DNA of 64,000 nucleotides from Dipteronia dyeriana (Eukaryota; Streptophyta; Magnoliopsida; Sapindales; Sapindaceae): the NCBI GenBank assembly GCA_032871835.1, contig CM065301.1, forward strand, positions 30,450,405 through 30,514,404. The letters are read 5' to 3'. Position numbers and translations under genes: made by a program. The number at the start of each line of letters is the position of its first letter. Position 1 is the first letter of the stretch. This document shows positions 24,641 to 37,346 of this stretch, in pieces. The notes under the pieces were generated by a model. The model saw nothing but the letters and a program-made list of their open reading frames with translations, did no database searches and was not told the origin of the DNA.

Positions 24641-24993
24641 CTTATTTAGGATTTGGAGGTCAAAGTTGCCTACCCCCATCACGGGCCGTTCTTGGAACGG
24701 CCCGTGAAGGAAGAGGGCCAGGCAGCTGCCTGGACCGGGACGGGCGTCGTGCCGGGCCTCTGGGAGGAGGCCCGGCAGGCCGGCCCGCCTGGCACTCCAA
24801 TCCGGCGTGCCAGGCCTATCGGACCGGCCCGACGGACCGGTCCGCAGGTCTGTTCGGTCAATTTTTTTTTATTTTTTTTTCAAAAAACCTCCAACAGCTG
24901 AAATTTATTTCTAGCCGTTGGAGGAAATTAAAATTACCAAAACCCCCCCTACAATCTTTTAAATTACATTTTGACCCACAAATCAAATTTTTC

Positions 24994-25003
24994 TATAAAT
25001 ACT
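24994..25003 (+). promoter_or_regulatory. TATA box of the hAT-like element
   Basis: TATAAATACT is followed by a pyrimidine-rich CTCTCT leader, and the transposase start codon lies about 790 bp downstream, after a probable leader intron. Confidence 0.45.
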
Positions 25004-25786
25004 TCCATCCATTTCATTTTCCATTAACTCTCTCTATCATTCTTTCAATATCTCATTCTCTCAAATCTCAATCTCTAATATATTCTCCAATTCTCTAAAC
25101 TTTTTCATTCATTTTGGTTATTACTCTCTCTACAAAATTCTCTACGTTTTCCACCAACATACCAAATTTTAAAGGTACAATTTTGTTATTACTTTTGGTC
25201 TAACATATTATCATAGTAAAATTATATGTTTATGTTTAGATTTGAGTTACTTAATGAAAACATTATCTATTTAGTTAGTTAGTTTATCAATTTTTAGGCT
25301 TTAATGTTAATATTATTTGTTTAGTTTATTAAGATTTTTAAGTTTAGTAGTAATTTTAATATTTGTTATTAATAAATTTAGAAAGTTAATTTGTATTACT
25401 GAAATTACTTTTTGTAATAAGTAAATGAGGAATGTTAAGTGTAGTAATTACGTTTGATATTGTTTTTTTCATAAATTAAAATTTTTCATTTGTAGATTAT
25501 GATAGTAAATTTAAGAGTAGTGGTTCAAATCATCAATTTTATGTTAGTATATTATGTTAGTAAATTTATCAATTTTATTTGTAGTAGTGAACTAGTGAAT
25601 TTAAAATTTTATGTTAGTAGATTATGATTTTTTTTGTTTATTTAATTTGTTTTTTAAGTAAATAAATTATTATAAGTGTCGTATTAGTTATAGTAATTAT
25701 TGTTAGTAAATTAAGATTACTGTTAGTAAATATTGATTTTTAATTTGACTATTAACTACTATAGTGCTCATATTTTTATTCAGATA

Positions 25787-26098
25787 ATGGATCCTAACCA
25801 GCAGCCTTATTTTCAGGACGGTTTGAATATGCTCAACGATGAATTTGATATTTCAGAACCGACCCATACTCAAGCGGGACCTTCTGGTTCCGGCGTTACA
25901 CCAACATCACGTCCTAGAAAATTAACATCATATGTGTGGCAATGTTTCAACATAGTCCAAATGACCCTTCAGGTAGTGGCCAAGACCAGAACTAGGTTAT
26001 ACTTTTACATATGTATTTATTATTTACTTGTAAGTTGTAAAACGGTTGCACTCTTTTTCCCTTACCAAGTTTTTATCCCACTGGGTTTTTCTTGGTAA
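25787..26098 (+). pseudogene. hAT transposase N-terminus (BED zinc-finger start), truncated
   Basis: The ATG at 25787 opens MDPNQQPYFQ, then an acidic/serine-proline stretch and RKLTSYVWQCFN. The SxVWxxF signature is the start of the BED zinc finger found at the N-terminus of hAT transposases. The reading frame is lost just after (about 25965), before the zinc-binding cysteines, and no RNase H-like or dimerisation domain follows. The transposase would bind element ends and cut them; this fragment cannot. Confidence 0.6.
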
Positions 26099-26540
26099 GG
26101 TTTTTAATGAGGCAATCATGTAGATATGTATTACTGAATTCCATAAGTGAAAAATAAATAAATAATTAAAAAATTGTTCGTTCTCTTTATTCATTTCAAA
26201 TCCTAATAATTGTTCGTTCTCTTCATTCATTTTAAATTCTAAACCCTTAACCATAAACTATAAATCCTAAACTCTATACCCTAAATCCAAAAAAACGTAA
26301 TTTGGAAAAAAAAATTGGACCAAAAAACTAACCTGCCGGAGGGGCCCGGCGGGCCGGCCTGGCACGGCACTCAGGCACTGCCCGCCTGAGGTAGGCCGGC
26401 GTGCCGTGCCGGGCCTGCTTCTCTGGAAACAGGCCGGCCCGGCTAGACCTGTTTCCAAAAATGGACTGGCCAGACCGTCCCTAATGGGCCGGGTCAATCC
26501 TTTTTTACACCTTTACCCCCAGCTCCAATATTTGGGAGTG

Positions 26541-27978
26541 AAATTTGCCTTCAAATGGGATGGAGCCCATAGAAAAATGCTCATCCCTAGAAGGTTAGAA
26601 CTCATGCCATTTATGTCTGAATTTGAACTATTTTGTTAGAAAGTCTACCATAAAGATGAATTTTAGTAAATGAAGTGAGAAAAAAAAATTGGATTTAAAA
26701 TAGACATGTGTCGAACACATAAGCGTGATCGATATCAGGCGTGTGATTGTTAGCTTTGGTTGCCGGTTGGTAATTAGTCATCTCTATTCCCAATAAGGTC
26801 ACCGAAACCTCACCGCACTTGATCATAGCCACCAGCCTCTTTATTTTTTATATTTTATTATTATTTTCAAGCCTGTAACGGCCACTTTACCTGGAAATCA
26901 AATCAAGATGAATTGAATTTTTGAAAAACGTTGCGTGTTGGAAATGTCACCTTCGCACACTGTAAATCCCAAAGCCAAGAAATAAATAAAATATTGAAAA
27001 ACAAATTATTAATAATTGGAGATTTGCAAAACAGTCCTGATGTTTGATTTAATTTGCAAAAACAACTCTCGAGTCCCCAGTTCCGAATTTAGTTAAAAAT
27101 CTGCTACGCATATACAAAAACCACTTTAAAGTTACAAAATTTAATTAAAAACCCTTCTAAGGCGACCTTTGGAAATTGGAAGAACTTCTCAAATTACAAT
27201 TTCTTACCAGCAAAGATTTTGGTGAAAAGTTGTTAATCGGTTTAGTTTCAATAGTGTGATTGTTTAATTTTGAAAATAAAATAAAATTATATTTAGTTAA
27301 TTTATAAAAAATGACATATAAGAATTAGAGTTTAATAGGTTTGTCAAGATTTTTATTTAAAAGGAGTGCATGTAATTAATGAATTATATTGAGAATACTT
27401 TTTTATATTTTAAAGTTTAAAACCATACTCAAAATAATATTTTAATGCAATCTAAATTTTGAGCTTCTTTCGCTAGGCTAGACAAAAATAACTTATTTTT
27501 AATAGTCTAAAAGCTTTATTGAAGTATAAACTAAACAAGAACAAAAATTTAATACTCTTTTAGCTGGTAGAAAATCCTTGTAAAAAAAGATTTAATTTAA
27601 ATTTGGGGATGGTGTATTCAATGTAGACTTCATTGGAGTTTTATGGATTCGTTTTAAATGATGGAATTATCGGATTCCACAGATTTCATTTAGATTTTGT
27701 TAGAATTCTCTATATATTTTATTAAAAAATTACACAAAATTATATAAAATTGGATGAATTTTTAATAATTTGTCTTTAAAAAAATAATATTTGATTTTTC
27801 ATCGTATAATAGTTTGAGGCAGATTAAAAAATATAATAGTTTGAGAATATCGATCACCAACAAATTTATACCGGCCGCACTTTTATTTATATTAATCAAA
27901 TTATGAAATTTTGATATTATAAAACGAATAATTGACTTTTTAAATTTTAATTATCAAGACCAAATGTTTATATATATA
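26541..27978. other. Intergenic AT-rich DNA
   Basis: There is no gene. Around 27560-27760 the text (a GATTC-rich stretch with paired ATTC/GAAT words) looks like a degraded MITE, but I could not define its ends. Confidence 0.5.
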
Positions 27979-28532
27979 TGTAAGATTTTTATAAAATTGT
28001 GAGCAACATATTACATTATATTTTGAGTTTGTAAAAAACCGAATTGGTTAGAATATTTAAGTAAGTGGGAGTTGACCAGATAAAACCCGTTATTAATGTG
28101 ATCAATATTTGTTAGGCTCGATGCACTTTAACTACATTAAATATATGTAGGATATGGTATGGGTTATTATATATGTGTGGGTCTAGTATTCCTATTAGGT
28201 TAGTCATCCTATTAAGGTTTTGAGAATCCTTTATGAGTTATGATTCTATGAAGTTATACTATATATATAGGGGGTTCCTGCTCTCATTCACAATGAACGT
28301 ATAACAGAATTGTCTTCCCATTAGACGATTTGAGGAAGGTGAGAAGAGAGTAGAAAACTCTCTATTGTTTTAATTATTTATCTTGTTTTATTTTCAAGGT
28401 ATTGTGTTATTATGGATTCGGAATTAAGTCACTACGAATTGGATGTTTTTCGTTGCGTTTCAAGGTACGCATCTATTCATACTTATGTATGTAATACGAT
28501 ATCTAATTATATTTCGTTATATAATGCTTACA
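27979..28532 (+). repeat. 5' LTR of the LARD-like element
   Basis: Begins TGTAAGATTTTTATAAAATT and ends ATGCTTACA. It matches 34069-34662 throughout and has a TATA-like run near 28260. Confidence 0.85.
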
Positions 28533-28533
28533 G

Positions 28534-28546
28534 TGGTATCAGAGTC
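28534..28546 (+). other. Primer binding site of the LARD-like element
   Basis: TGGTATCAGAGTC starts one base after the LTR end and is of initiator-Met tRNA type. Confidence 0.8.
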
Positions 28547-29039
28547 GCTCGTATTGTTACATAAGTTGAATGTTCTTATGATATCGTATCTATTTTTATT
28601 TTTACACACCGGATTAAATTAATTATTGATACTATAATAAATATATGTTACATATATTATATTAAGGATTAGTATCGTATACTTTAAACAACAAAAATTA
28701 AAATATATGTTTTATTTTATGTTGTTTTGACTAATCCGTTGGTATGAATATAGTGCGGAAGAGATTGATATCACATGTGTGGATTTGAATCTTATTGAAT
28801 GAATATAATATGGTGGTTGTTTTCAGATCAAGTCACCTGAAATTCGTAATGTAGTTTATCAATGTCTACCGACATGATATTATATATACTAGCGAATCAT
28901 ATGTGAACAACAAAATTAATTTTGATGGTTGAATTCTTTGTTGATTTGACAAGTGTTGATATGAATTGATTATTACTAATGTTGTGCACTATGGCCGTAT
29001 GGCGTGTGTTCTAGTGTGTAAAAGAATTGTGTATTAGAA

Positions 29040-29440
29040 CTTAGAACCAGTGTGTGAACTTAGACTTGGATCTATGTTTGGCGTTGCCTTCCCGACGACA
29101 GTCTGGATCGTCGTCGCTTTCCCGGTTAAAACGTCGGCGAAACGGATCTGTCTTGGATCTTGAAGATCCGCAATTTTTCACGGATTGAACAACGTGGGTC
29201 GTTTTTTTTTAAGATCCGAACACAAGTCCAAGCATCGTCCGCCGTGGTTCAAGGGAACCGCTGAAGTTTGAACGACGGCGTGAGTCGTTGTTCCGAATAT
29301 ATTTGCGGATCTCGTAATATGGAACCGTTTCGGGTGGCTTGCAGCTGTTGTTGCCTCCGTTTTGGTGGTCGTTGGAGCAAGAACGGTCGGCGGCATAAAG
29401 ACTAGGGTTTTCTGGTTTGTTTTGGTTTGGGCCACTTGTT
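29040..29440 (+). other. GC-richer leader segment of the LARD-like element
   Basis: This block is richer in CG than its surroundings, with repeated GTCGTCG and GATCCG words. The minus-strand ORF 29178-29435 has no recognisable domain and is taken as a by-product. Confidence 0.4.
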
Positions 29441-29734
29441 GAGAATTAGATATAGTTTTCGACTATTATGAAATTTTCCTAGGCTCTTTTGGAATTAGAT
29501 ATAATTATGGGTTGTCTTGCAATTTTTCAGTGGTCTGTTTGAATTAATTAAAACATTAAGGCATCCATATGTAATTGGGTATTTGGGGTAGATTTATAAT
29601 TTCAAAAGATGTTTGGGGCCAATTTAATATTTTGATAAATATAAGAGCCAATTTGAAATTTATCAAAATATGAGGCAATTTTAAATTTTTTCAATTTTTA
29701 TGAAAATAATTGCAGTTCATAAATAATTATTATG

Positions 29735-30250
29735 ATTTCGGATGATTATATTTCACGTATTGACTAATCATTTAGTTTTCATAATAATTATTAGCTTGTT
29801 TTACATTAATAATTGATAAAATTTTCTTATGAATCGGATGATTATGTTTCACGTAGTGACTAATTATTAAGATTTTGAAAGAATTCGTCAGTTATCAATT
29901 ATTAATGATTTTGATTCAATAATTGATAGAATTTTCTCGTAAATTGGATGATTATGTTTCACGTAGTGGCTAATCATTAAGATTCGTCGGTTATCGATTA
30001 TTGATGAGGTTAAAATTAATAATCTGTTTTTAATATTCTCGTGAATCGAGTGATTATGTTTCACGTAGTGACTAGTCATTTCGTTTTTGAGAATATAGTT
30101 GGCTAACGATTATTAATTTGGTAAGTTTTAATAATTGATAGAATATTCTCGTGAATTTGATGATTATATTTCACGTAGTAAGTAATCATTAAGATTTTGA
30201 GATGTTCGTTGGTTATCAATTATTAAATTTGAAATGTAAATATGGAAATG
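29735..30250 (+). repeat. Tandem repeats (~96-110 bp) in LARD interior
   Basis: A GATGATTATGTTTCACGTAG core recurs at about 29741, 29837, 29947, 30049 and 30159, each followed by TAATCATTAAG-like and TTATCAATTATTAAT-like blocks. Diverged relatives continue at about 30800, 30920 and 30995 (GGATGGTTATGTTTCTACG). Confidence 0.8.
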
Positions 30251-30269
30251 CATATTTTAATCATATCCA

Positions 30270-30520
30270 TAGGAGGGTTATCACATGTGATAGGTGATGT
30301 TCATCTCCGTAATAGGTTCATCGTCTTAAGGTATTCATCTATAGAACTGCAATGATGGAATTATATGCATGTGATAAGTGATGTTCTTATCCGTAGGAGG
30401 TTCATTATCTCGAGGTATTCACTTATACAATATGTTGTGAATGTTAGACACATGTGATGGGTGATGTTCTTCTTCGTAGGAGATTCATCATCTTGAGGTA
30501 TTCATTTATATAATGTGATA
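30270..30520 (+). repeat. Second tandem repeat family (~85 bp x 3) in LARD interior
   Basis: Units share CATGTGATRGGTGATGTTC, a CGTAGGAGGTTCATC-like block and GAGGTATTCATTTATA. They start near 30282, 30368 and 30450. Confidence 0.7.
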
Positions 30521-33500
30521 TAAATATTTGAAATTTTGGAAATTGTCTCTAATATATTTTCATTTAATTGAATGAAATTGCCCAACACTTAATGATGTCT
30601 ACCTATATGCTCACAAATAATATCTATTCAACATAAATTTAAGAAGGTTATATATTTCTCATTATTTTACATAATTTAAAATAAAAATTATGTATGACCG
30701 TGTCAGATTGATTAAGAGAAATATATAAATTTATGTTGGGTGTAATGATATTAGATTTGTAGTTCATGTTTTACAAATGTATAACCTAAGAAATTATTAT
30801 GGAATTGTATGGTTACATTTCTACATAGTTGTCTAACTATTAATATTTTATTATGATTTGTTTATTTCATTGAGGACATTAATTGATTATATTCGAAATT
30901 ATTATAAAGTTGGATGGTTATGTTTCTACGTAGTGGACTGACCATTAGGATTTTATAATTATATAATCAATTGTGTTTGGAATATTTGTGGAGTTGGATG
31001 GCTATGTATTCACGTAGTGAACTAGTTGTTAAGATTTCATAATATTCGTTGGATTATCAATGATTAAGGTTTTGAACTGCACTGAGGTAAAACTATACAT
31101 GTGTTGATCATCTGTCTAAGGGAGACATCACTTGTGTAAGTTTTGTGAGCATTGAAGAATAAAGAGTGATACGCATCTCCCAAAGAAGTTAATCACTTGT
31201 AGGAAAGTATTAACACATGCATTGTGGTCTTTGTCCAAAAGACAGATCATGATGTTGTGTTGGATTTCCTATGAAGGTTAAATCATTATTTATAATGATT
31301 ATGGAAATCGGTATGAGCATGAATATACTGTGATTTAATTCATTTTTAAACACCTCTACTATTTTTTAAATACATGTCATTAAGATATTGGTTGATGGAC
31401 CTTTTTGGTGGATTAGATGAGACGCTCCAATTGGTTTTTACCTTAACGAGGATTAAAGGATAAATAAAGATTAGTGAACCCACTGTCGAAGTTTGTTAAG
31501 ATCTAATGCCTTATAAATAGATGGAGAATAATCTATTCTATAAAGGTATGCCTTTTGTTTGTCATTTTGATAATGGTGATAAGGTACAATCACCATAGAA
31601 AGTAGTTTGGAAATTTTTACAATTCAACATAACAAGTCAAAGAAAATACTGAGGAAATAAAATAATTTGTTATCGCAAGAAAAGGTACTCCTGGATTTAT
31701 GTTTTAAATTATCTGATTGATTATCAATTAAGCTCTTAGTGGGTTATTTCTTGTGATACATTTTATATTATAAATTCTTCTAAGGAACTCGATATTTAAT
31801 AGAGACCAAGTAGTTAGAGGTTTTATTAGAATTCAATTGAATTTATGATAATATTTAGATTATCTTTAACCTCTAAAAGTTTTATTGGATGATATTTCTG
31901 ATTTTGGTCTTGTATAGCAAAGTACAATTTTCATAATAATACTGAAAATTTAAATTAATATCTTTAAGCTTATTCAAGATAATATATTTCACATAGTGAG
32001 TTATATGGTGATTTCTGTAAATAATATTTTTTATGGGTCTTCGAACTCTTCTCGAATTCTAAATTCTACTTTTAGGTTTTAGAATTAGATTTAAGATTGT
32101 TCTTGTAGTTTAGATATAATCTTTTTAATCACATGACCAAAGGTAGAATTGAGATAATTGATTCCTATTTTGATTATTTTAAATTCTCAATTTTAAGTCT
32201 TTTGATTAAATGAATTAAAAGTAATCTCATAAAATATAAGGATAGGACTGCAAATATTAGAAACTATTAGGAATAGTTCATAGAACTTGTCTTGTTTTAT
32301 TTATAAGAATAATTGTATCTAGGATTATACATTCTTAGGGGGAGAGAGTGATGTTGTTAAGAATGTATAATTTCAAAGACTTGCGTTTAAGGAAGAAAGC
32401 TTGTGTTTAGGATATTTATGTTGAATAAATGTCAAGTTTGTTGAATTGTAATTTTGGATGTCATTGGAGTTAGGGTTTTGACTTAGTTGTCAAATAGTTG
32501 AAAGTCATATGGTCAGATTTATGGATTGAAGGTTTTCTTGGAAAACGAGTATTAAGTTTGTATATTTTAAAACTTCGTTGATATAGTTAATCAAGTTTCC
32601 AGATAATGGTGTTTAGTTTAATAAAGTATTGACATTTTATGACTTTGTTAAAAGTTTTATTTTACCTTTAGACATAACCGAGGGTCAGTGGGAGTAAGTT
32701 TATTTTCCATGTACTCTATTTTTTCATTTATGTGACATTAAGAATCTTTTCTCTAGTATTTTGAGGTGAAAAATCTCGAACAAGCATATTTTGATAATGC
32801 TATTGAGAAAATATATTAATAGAGCACTTGAAGGGGTAGTATGATTACAAGTTTACTTGTTTGAGGTATCTCTTAGTAAAAGTGATAAACTTACATAAGT
32901 TTTTAATTCCTCAAGTAAATTGGAGTGTTCTTATAAGAAAAAGGTCATTTATATATCCGTAAATGATAGTTTGATGTAAACTTAATATATATGTATTGAT
33001 TCTATTATTACATTAGTAAACTTTACGGTTCAAACCAATTTAGCATGTATTATTGAATAAAAAAAAAGGAGGTTTCATAGTATTTGTAGAGTTTAATTGC
33101 TTCATGTTCACGTGTATGTATAGATAAAGAAATATGTGGCTTTATATATTGTAACTCTAAAGAATTTTTTATTGTGAAATCATATTTTGAGGTAGATTGT
33201 GATAATTTCACTGTATTTATCTTCTCTGAATATGTTAAGAGATCTCGGAGGTTTAACCATATGAATATTGTGGTGAGAGAAGATTTAAAAGTTGCGAGAA
33301 TCTAATAGCCATAAGTAAAATAACTCTTGATACACTAATCAAGATATATGACTCCGGAGGTTTTGTGGAGCATGTTATATCATGTATTGGATAATTGATA
33401 TTTTTGATGTGTTTGGTTAGTGGGAGTTGTCTTTAATTAGATTAACTATATTTATTCTATGCATGTTTGTTTCATATTCTCGAGAATATATTGTATATGC

Positions 33501-34068
33501 ATGTTAAGATGTTTGCCATATTTGTTATTGTGTGCACACGGATGGTTGATTATGGCAAGAAATCTCAAGCTTTTAGCTTTGAGGGGGCCATTCACTCATA
33601 AGGTATAAAGTTACCACCGATGAGTGAACATTACTTAAGATATAAAGTTTTTGCCCGTCTTAAGGGAGGTTTAACTCATAGTCAAAATGTTTGGTCAATG
33701 AGTGTAAGATGCTTAAGACATTAAGTTGTTCGTCTTAAGCTGCTTCGCATTAAGCGAAGTTGGACTTATATGGAAATAGACATGATGATCACATCTGCAT
33801 GTAATTTCCATACCACACATACATATCATTTTTCCTAGGTAGGTAGAGCTAAGGGTATTTTGATTACATATGGACTTATGTTGACTAAAGATGTAATGAT
33901 CTATGTAGTTGGATACTTAAGGTTCTATTGGACTAAGGGAAAGGAAGGTGTTACTCTCTTAAACATTATTTGTGGCCACATATAATTGTTTGTCAATTTG
34001 GAGAGTCGTTTTCTAAAATGAATTTTTAAAACTAAAATAATAATGTCTATATAGCTCAAGTGTGAGAA

Positions 34069-34662
34069 TGTAAGATTTTTATAAAATTGTGAGCAATATA
34101 TTACATTACATTTTGGGTTTGTAAAAAAAACCAAATTGATTGGAATGTTTAAGTAAATGAGAGTTGACCGGATAAAACCCCGTTATTAATGTGATCAATA
34201 TTTATTGGGCTCGGTGCACCTTAACTACATTAAATATATGCAGGATATGGTATGAACTATTATATATGTGTAGGCCTAGTATTCCTATTAGGACTAGCCA
34301 TCCTATTAGGACTAGCCATCCTATTAGGGTTTTGATAATCCTTTATGGGTTAGGATTCTAGGAAGTTATACTATATATAGGGAGTCCCTACTCTCACCCA
34401 CAATGAATGTATAACAGAATTGTCTCCCCATTAGACAATCTGAGGAAGGTGAGAAGAGAGTAGAAGACTCTTTATTGTTTTAATTATTTTTCTTGTTTTA
34501 TTTTCAGGTTATTGTGTTATTATGGATTCAGGATTAAGTCACTACGAATTGGATGTTTTCCGCTGCGCTTCAAGGTACGCGTCTATTCATACTTATGTAT
34601 GCATATTCATACTTATGTATGCCATACAAGATCTAATTATATTTCGTTATATAATATTTACT
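34069..34662 (+). repeat. 3' LTR of the LARD-like element
   Basis: Same as the 5' LTR, but with an ~18-bp tandem duplication (GACTAGCCATCCTATTAG, about 34303-34338) and a ~20-bp one (CATATTCATACTTATGTATG, about 34582-34621). The terminal CA has become CT. Confidence 0.8.
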
Positions 34663-34945
34663 ATATATATATATATATATATTAAAAAAAAACATTTTGA
34701 TTCCTCTATACCGAAAGACAAAATGTCTCATAAAAAAATAATATAAAAGTGGATATTTTAACGATTCAATCTCAAACTCCATAACATAACAACTTTGAAA
34801 TGATATGCATTATAAAAGTCTCGAAAGAAATTATTCCACGTGTACTTACTTATTCTCCTTCATTGTCATAGTTGTCATTTTGCATAGCAACAAATTTGAA
34901 CGGGATTTTTGTTTATATTAATCACAATCACAATAACGATGATTT
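34663..34945. other. Intergenic spacer between LARD and copia C
   Basis: AT-rich, with a TA tract at its start. No feature is seen except the GATTT target copy at 34941-34945. Confidence 0.5.
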
Positions 34946-35296
34946 TGTTATAATTAAATTGAAATAATAGATAAAACAATAAATATTTATAATAATATAA
35001 ATGAATAAATGAATAAAAGTAAGAAGACTAGAGAGATGAGATATACATTTCAATTGTAAAAGTTTTGTATTGATTCTAGTGTTGAGAATACAAAGAGAGG
35101 ATTTCATGGATTACCCAAAAACAATAAAATATGGGAACCTATTTATAAGATTAAACATCCAATTATACAAAGGCAACAAGCTTGCCATTTGTCATCAAGA
35201 TGATGAGTCAATCTTTGATTTGTCTCCAAGTGTTCTCCATGCTTGCCTCCACGTGTATGGTGATGTGGTGGGAAAAATCCACAATATTCCATAATA
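34946..35296 (-). repeat. 3' LTR of copia C
   Basis: On the minus strand it starts TATTATGGAATATTGTGG right after the polypurine tract and ends TTATAACA. It is a 351-bp match to 40841-41192. Confidence 0.85.
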
Positions 35297-35439
35297 CTCC
35301 CTTGGATTTTCACCACTTGGATTTTTACTACATGTATTTTAATTTGTTAGAAAAAACCCAATGGGACAAAAACCTTAGTAAAAATATATACAACGATCTT
35401 TTGGATATAGTTATATTGGAAGTATTCAGAGTTGCCTTA

Positions 35440-37298
35440 TTAAAACCTTTCGATAAAACCCAGTGGGATAAAATCCGGTAAAAGAAAAAGAGTACAATAT
35501 GACCATTCAAATTTTGCTCCCCATGATTGAGAGCTCGCCCTGAACAAAACTTCAATATTAATCCTATAATTTATACGCATGCCAATTCCATATACCAGTT
35601 TCTCAAAAGTTGATGTAGGCAATGTCTTGGTAAACAAATCTGCAAGATTATCTATAGACCGAATTTGTTTAACATCGATATGTCGGTTCTGCTGAAGTTC
35701 ATGAGTATAGAAGAATTTAGGAGAAATATGTTTGCTTCTATCTCCTTTGATATATCCTTCTCTAACTTGAGCAATACAAGTTGCATTATCTTTGAATATT
35801 GGTATTGACATTTCTGTAGATAATGAGAATCCACAAGTCTTTTGAATATGATGAATAACTTACCTTAGCCAAATACATTCTCAACTTGTTTCATGAAGTG
35901 CAAGGATCTCCGAATGATTAGAGGATGTAACAACAATAATTTGCTTTTTGGAGCGCCAGGAGATCGTTGTGCCGTTATATGTAAAAACATATCATGTTTG
36001 TGAACAAGCTTTATAGGGATCAGAAAGATATCCAGCATTAGCATAACCAAGTAAACCTAAAAAATTGTTAGATTTCGAATAAAATAATCTTAAATCTTTC
36101 GTGCCACGAAGGTAACGAAAAAGATGTTTAACCCTATTCCAATACCTTCGAGTTGGTGTTGAACTAAATCTAGTAAGCAAATTTACTGAAACTGCAATGT
36201 CTGGTCTAGTACATTATGTCAGATACAACAAAGCACCAATTGTATTAATATATGGTACTTCAGGGCCAAGTATCTTTTCACCATCTTCAAGTGGTCAGAA
36301 TGGTTCTTTTTTAGGATCAAAAGTTTTAACAACCATAGGAATACTCATTGGGTGAGCATTATCCATATGGAATCTTTTCAGGATCTTTTCAGCATATGTC
36401 GATTGATGGATAAGTATTCCATTTGATTTATGTTCAATCTCTAGACCGAGACAATATTTTGTCTTTCCCAGGTCTTTCATCTCGAATTCCTTTTTCAAAT
36501 ATTCAGTAGTTTTTAGGAGCTCTTCTGTAGTTCCAATTGAATTCATATCATCAACATAAACTGCTATGATAGCAAACCCAGATTCTGATTTCTTTATGAA
36601 GATACAAGGGCATATAGGATTATTAATATATTCCTCTTTAATCAAATATTCACTGAGACGGTTATGCCACATGCGCCCAGATTGCTTTAATCCATACAAG
36701 GACCTTTGTAATTTAAACGAGTATAAATTGTGAGGTCTCGAGTTGTATGCTTTAGGTATTCTAAACCCTTCAGGGATTTTCATATAAATATCTGAGTCGA
36801 GTGAGCCATATAGATAGGCAATTACAACGTTCATAAGATGCATTTCAAGTCTTTCTAAGACAACCAAACTTATTAGAAATCGAATCGTAATTGTATTCAT
36901 TACTGGTGAGTATGTCTCATCAAAATCAATACCAGGTCTCTGTGAGAAACTTTGTGCTACGAGTTGTGCCTTATATCGCACTACCTCATTTTTCTCATTA
37001 AGTTTTCGTATAAAAATCCATTTGTATCCAACAGGTTTGACGTCTTCAGGCATTTGGATTATTAATCCAAATACTTTACGTTTGGCTAATGAATTCAATT
37101 CAGTTTGAATTGCTTCTTTCCATTTAGGCCAATCAGACCTTGCCTACAATCATCAACACTATGAGGCTCAAAATCATCATTTATAATTTCAGTAGCCACT
37201 ACATATGAAAATATATCATCGATGATTGTTTCATCACTATAATTTATAGAAATTTCCTCATTTTTATGTTCTTGAATCTCTTCAGGGATTTCTTCCAC
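35440..37298 (-). pseudogene. Copia C reverse transcriptase and RNase H
   Basis: The segment 37098-36295 encodes a copia RT (RVT_2): KPVGYKWIFIRK, a VYLYGSLDSDIYMKIPEGF-like block, YGLKQSGRMW and an intact YVDD active site (about 36545), then KDLGKTKYCLGLEI. RNase H follows in fragments: 36180-35992 (YLRGTKDLRLFYS) and 35811-35440 (DNATCIAQ, SKHISPKFFYTHELQ, NLADLFTKTLP, then YGIGMR). Stops and frame changes separate them. The enzyme copies element RNA to DNA and removes RNA from hybrids; this copy is broken. Confidence 0.85.
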
Positions 37299-37346
37299 TA
37301 CAGGGGTTTCTGTTACTTTAGTGACTTGTGTACTTTCAGAGATATC

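Larger units (their letters stand above)
24640..26540 (+). mobile_element. Internally deleted hAT-like DNA transposon
   Basis: Both ends are strikingly GC-rich with GGCCGGCCCG/GCCGGGCC words (24690-24860 and 26330-26500) in otherwise AT-rich DNA. Such subterminal words are typical of plant Ac-type hAT elements. Inside is a CCGTTGGA block, a TATAAATAC box (about 24997) with a CTCTCT-rich leader, and the start of a transposase gene. The rest of the transposase is missing. Terminal inverted repeats and target duplication were not resolved, so the ends are approximate. Confidence 0.65.
27979..34662 (+). mobile_element. LTR retrotransposon with non-coding interior (LARD-like, copia-derived)
   Basis: 5' LTR 27979-28532 and 3' LTR 34069-34662 are about 90 percent alike by eye. 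A TGGTATCAGAGTC primer site begins at 28534, and a CAAGTGTGAGAA polypurine-like tract precedes the 3' LTR. Both sides show ATATA as the 5-bp flank, in low-complexity DNA. The 5.5-kb interior has no ORF over about 100 residues and no intact domain. Faint copia RNase H-like text (VREDLKVAR at about 33270) suggests copia ancestry. The interior carries two tandem-repeat families. Confidence 0.8.

Noticed and set aside
24653..24901. GC-rich ORFs on both strands at 24653-24901 and 26267-26497 as genes
   Set aside because: They overlap the GGCC-rich subterminal repeats of a hAT element and show no domain.
29178..29435. Minus-strand ORF in the LARD leader as a gene
   Set aside because: No domain, no start context, and it lies in untranslated retroelement leader.
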